This document shows positions 61,604 to 64,000 of a stretch of DNA of 64,000 bases, in pieces. The notes under the pieces were generated by a model. That model saw only the letters and a list, made by a program, of their open reading frames with translations. It had not been told where the DNA came from and made no database searches. Origin of the DNA: Temnothorax longispinosus (lineage: Eukaryota > Arthropoda > Insecta > Hymenoptera > Formicidae); the NCBI RefSeq assembly GCF_030848805.1, contig NC_092358.1:18571297-18635296 (forward strand), in the 5' to 3' direction. The translations under genes were made by a program, and so were the position numbers. How positions within the stretch are numbered: the first letter of the stretch is position 1; each line of letters opens with the position of its first letter.

Positions 61604-62248
61604 CACACAGAAAAATAATCATTCTACAGCCAAGGAAAGCACTTACTTATTTTATTTTATTTATTTTAAGTAAGTTTTCTTACAACAAATAATATTTTTT
61701 TACTAATAGTTTTCAAATATCTTGACACAAGTCTTTGAAAACCAGAATATTGTTTTTAGTAAATGTAATGCAGGTAATGCTTATAATGACTTTACGGTAA
61801 ATTTGCGGATTAAGTATTTGATAAGGTTATACAGGGTGAATTTTAATGGATGTCCCATCCTTTTACCATCAATACTTCATCGAGCATCCTTTTTTTGATA
61901 AAGAGCACTTCACTTATATAGAATAATTGTTAAACTTTACGTCTTCGTTACAAAATGGAAAATTTTTTTATATATATAGAAAGAAAATTGAGACAAATTG
62001 GCAGATGACAATTGTGAATGGGACATCCATTAAAATTCACCCTGTATATCCGCAAATCTACTATAAAGTTAATATAAGCATTACATTTACTCAAAACAAT
62101 ATTCTGGCTTTCCAAAGACTTGCGCCAAGATATTTGCAAATTATTAGTATAAGAAAATATTCTTTGTTGTGAGAAAACTTACTTAAAAGAAATAAAATAA
62201 AATAAGTAAGTGCTTTCCTTGACTGTAGAATAATTATTTTTCTCTGTG
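61604..62248. mobile_element. Palindromic MITE, interrupted by a nested MITE
   Basis: The left end starts CACACAGAAAAATAATCATT. The reverse complement of the right end starts CACAGAGAAAAATAATTATT. Both are flanked by TA. The arms of about 220 bp stay complementary through GCACTTACTTATTTTATTTT, CCAGAATATTGTTTT, AGTAAATGTAATGC and ATTTGCGGAT, nearly to the centre. Removing the nested insertion (61832-62044) leaves a loop of only about 20 bases, so the original element was an almost complete palindrome. The TA target site and termini suggest a Tc1/mariner-type MITE related to 45373-45571. Confidence 0.9.
61832..62044. mobile_element. Nested MITE, 213 bp, TA target site
   Basis: It begins CAGGGTGAATTTTAATGGAT and ends with the exact reverse complement. 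The terminal repeats cover about 27 bp (through GTCCCAT) and are flanked by TA on both sides (61830-61831 and 62045-62046). It sits in the loop of the surrounding palindromic element, so it inserted later. The terminal repeats are identical, consistent with a young insertion. No coding capacity. Confidence 0.92.
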
Positions 62249-62250
62249 TA

Positions 62251-63723
62251 TATAGTATTTATGGTTAAGTACGACACGCGCAGCGAGAGGTATTAGAGAT
62301 AACAAAATACTATCTTGTCTCTAAATTCCTTCTTCCTATAAAAAATATTTCGAAAACGCAGTGACGTTTTTTCTTACTAGCAACTTAATTGCCAAATCAA
62401 ACTACTCTTTATGTTTCTATCACAATAAAGTCAATTCGAAATAGCAAAAAATAGATCCGTAAAAATCAATACAGCATGCTACTAACAATAAGAGACGAAG
62501 ATATATGAAATATCATGCTTTTCCAAGATACGCTAACGGGAAAATTTCCGTGCTGTTGATTTTAACGAGTATCGAGGTTTTCGAGTGGGTGATCAACAAG
62601 GTCGAACTGTATATTTTTATCCTCTTATTTTTATCCAAGTATTCTTCTTCGAGAGCGCGTCTTTCAAACGTATCTTCTTCGACGCGATTGCGATCATGAT
62701 TGGATCATTACCGTTCTTAATTGGAAAATCAGATCGCGCAAACTATCCGATTAAGATAAAAAAAGAAAAAAAAATAATAGCTACCTAATTGTCCTTTGCG
62801 ATATTGCGTAACTGCCGTGGATGTCTGGGATTAAACTGGCGCTTGATTTATTCATTGATTTCGTTGCCTCTACAATTTTCGACGAATTCGCGGCTGCATT
62901 CCGCACTCACTGCGATTAATCTCGCTCAGCGTGCGCATCCCGCAGTCGCATTTCATTAAGCGTTTTCTCCGAACGAAAGTCGTTATGCGCCTCGATTCAC
63001 CCCGCTGGCACGGCAATCGATTCGCGTAAATTTGATTTCCAGGATAACAAAATGTTCCAGCTTGCGTAAAATACATTTTGACATTTATCATCTTTTGTTT
63101 AAAATTTTCATTCAAAGGAGTCCTAACTGCTTTTAAATTATTTCGTAGAGAATAAAGACATACTTAAATAAAATTGTTTCTTAGAACAAATAATTATAGT
63201 AATAACGTTTTTAGAAATAGATCTCCACAGTTCAATTCTGTTTGATCTAAAAATATTGATATCTTTAATATTAAAATTAGAAAAGAGATATATAGACTAT
63301 ATAGAGAAACTAAATAGTTAAGATATATGTATACATTTATGATCTTAAAGATAATTCACACATACGCACATTTATTATTGTAGGTATATATAGCAATTAA
63401 TTACCTAAGTATTATTAATTATTGAACAAAGTAATTTTTATAGAAATACGCATGATAAGAATAAATTAATCAGACAAGAAAGAATACGAGGAAAGATGTC
63501 ATAGTTTCATAAAAACTATATCGAAATTCATACTTTTCTCGCAATTCATTTTTCGAATATTTTGACTGTCTTGCATAACAAAATTCTTCAGAATACAGTT
63601 TTCTTGTAAATCTATCTTCGCATGTCTTTTCGCATTTTGCGATGGAAGCAGTCCCAGAGGCGGCACAACGAGAGGAAACACCACACTGCCGCAAGGCTGA
63701 CGCGCCTCTAGAAGGTTTGAGCG
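62251..63723. other. Mixed spacer
   Basis: AT-rich with a GC-richer block at about 62810-63030 and another at 63640-63720. No supported gene. Confidence 0.5.
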
Positions 63724-63955
63724 CATAGACGTAGTAAGAATAGACTGCGCATTTCCTACCTCTGTCGCGTGTAGAAAAGTGAACAAAATTTAGAAAAAAA
63801 TAGCTAATCTTGAGCAGTTGCCTCATCTTTATCTAGTAAGCTTGATAGACACAGAGAGAAGCATGTTGTCTTTTTCTACCATAGCATGTCGTCTCTTTCT
63901 AAAGTTTGTACAACTTTTCAGTCGAACACGCAGTCTATTCTTAACTGTGTCTATG
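63724..63955. repeat. Inverted repeat, 232 bp
   Basis: The left arm CATAGACGTAGTAAGAATAG (continuing ACTGCG) matches the reverse complement of the right arm, CATAGACACAGTTAAGAATA (continuing GACTGCG). Arms are about 26 bp. A third ATAGACACA occurs inside near 63844. Inside, a 23-bp unit GCATGTYGTCTYTTTCTA is tandemly repeated (63861-63902). It may be a MITE remnant; no clear target-site duplication. Confidence 0.6.
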
Positions 63956-64000
63956 TTTAAGCGGCGTTCAAGCAGAGGTGTGCTGGAGATATAGACAAGA

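Noticed and set aside
1..64000. Bacterial operon or phage interpretation
   Set aside because: No gene-dense coding, no ribosome-binding pattern, long AT-rich non-coding spans, microsatellites and MITEs all argue for an animal genome.

Overview
The window looks like non-coding DNA from an insect. It is AT-rich, with long runs of A/T homopolymers and short palindromes, broken by patches a few hundred bases long that are GC-rich and keep many CpG dinucleotides. Together with the many miniature DNA transposons, microsatellites and tRNA-derived SINE-like pieces, this fits a hymenopteran, perhaps an ant. That assignment is an inference from composition and repeat style, not from any identified gene.

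I could not support a single protein-coding gene. Open frames reach only about 140 codons, many begin at TTG, GTG or CTG, none carries a domain I recognise, and the longest lie in GC-rich patches where stop codons are rare by composition. The window therefore reads as intergenic sequence or the inside of a very long intron. Small exons with weak signals cannot be excluded by eye.

Layout. 1-9 kb: AT-rich spacer, GC-rich patches (1.3-1.7 kb, 4.4-5.0 kb) and a diverged direct duplication (3.5/4.1 kb). 9-25 kb: mostly plain spacer with microsatellites, a relic of a transposon family seen again at 51.6 kb, and a small foldback. 25.8-33.2 kb: repeat-dense, with an 890-bp TA-flanked transposon, two tRNA-headed SINE-like copies, a third tRNA-like sequence, an inverted duplication, a 1.2-kb long-TIR element and a 127-bp MITE. 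33-41 kb: sparse, with one MITE. 41.3-46.1 kb: three copies of a GC-rich module of about 180 bp, a pair of back-to-back hairpins and a MITE. 48.2-52.5 kb: a long (TA)n tract inside a palindrome and two well-preserved long-TIR transposons with perfect 9-bp and 8-bp target-site duplications; the second carries an 83-bp minisatellite. 55-60.4 kb: several CpG-rich patches. 61.6-62.2 kb: a palindromic MITE with a second MITE inserted into its loop, each flanked by TA. The window ends with a 230-bp inverted repeat.

No genes work together here. What can be reconstructed is transposon history: several non-autonomous families, some with near-identical arms (recent) and others degraded (old), plus a dispersed GC-rich module that I cannot assign to a transposon class.
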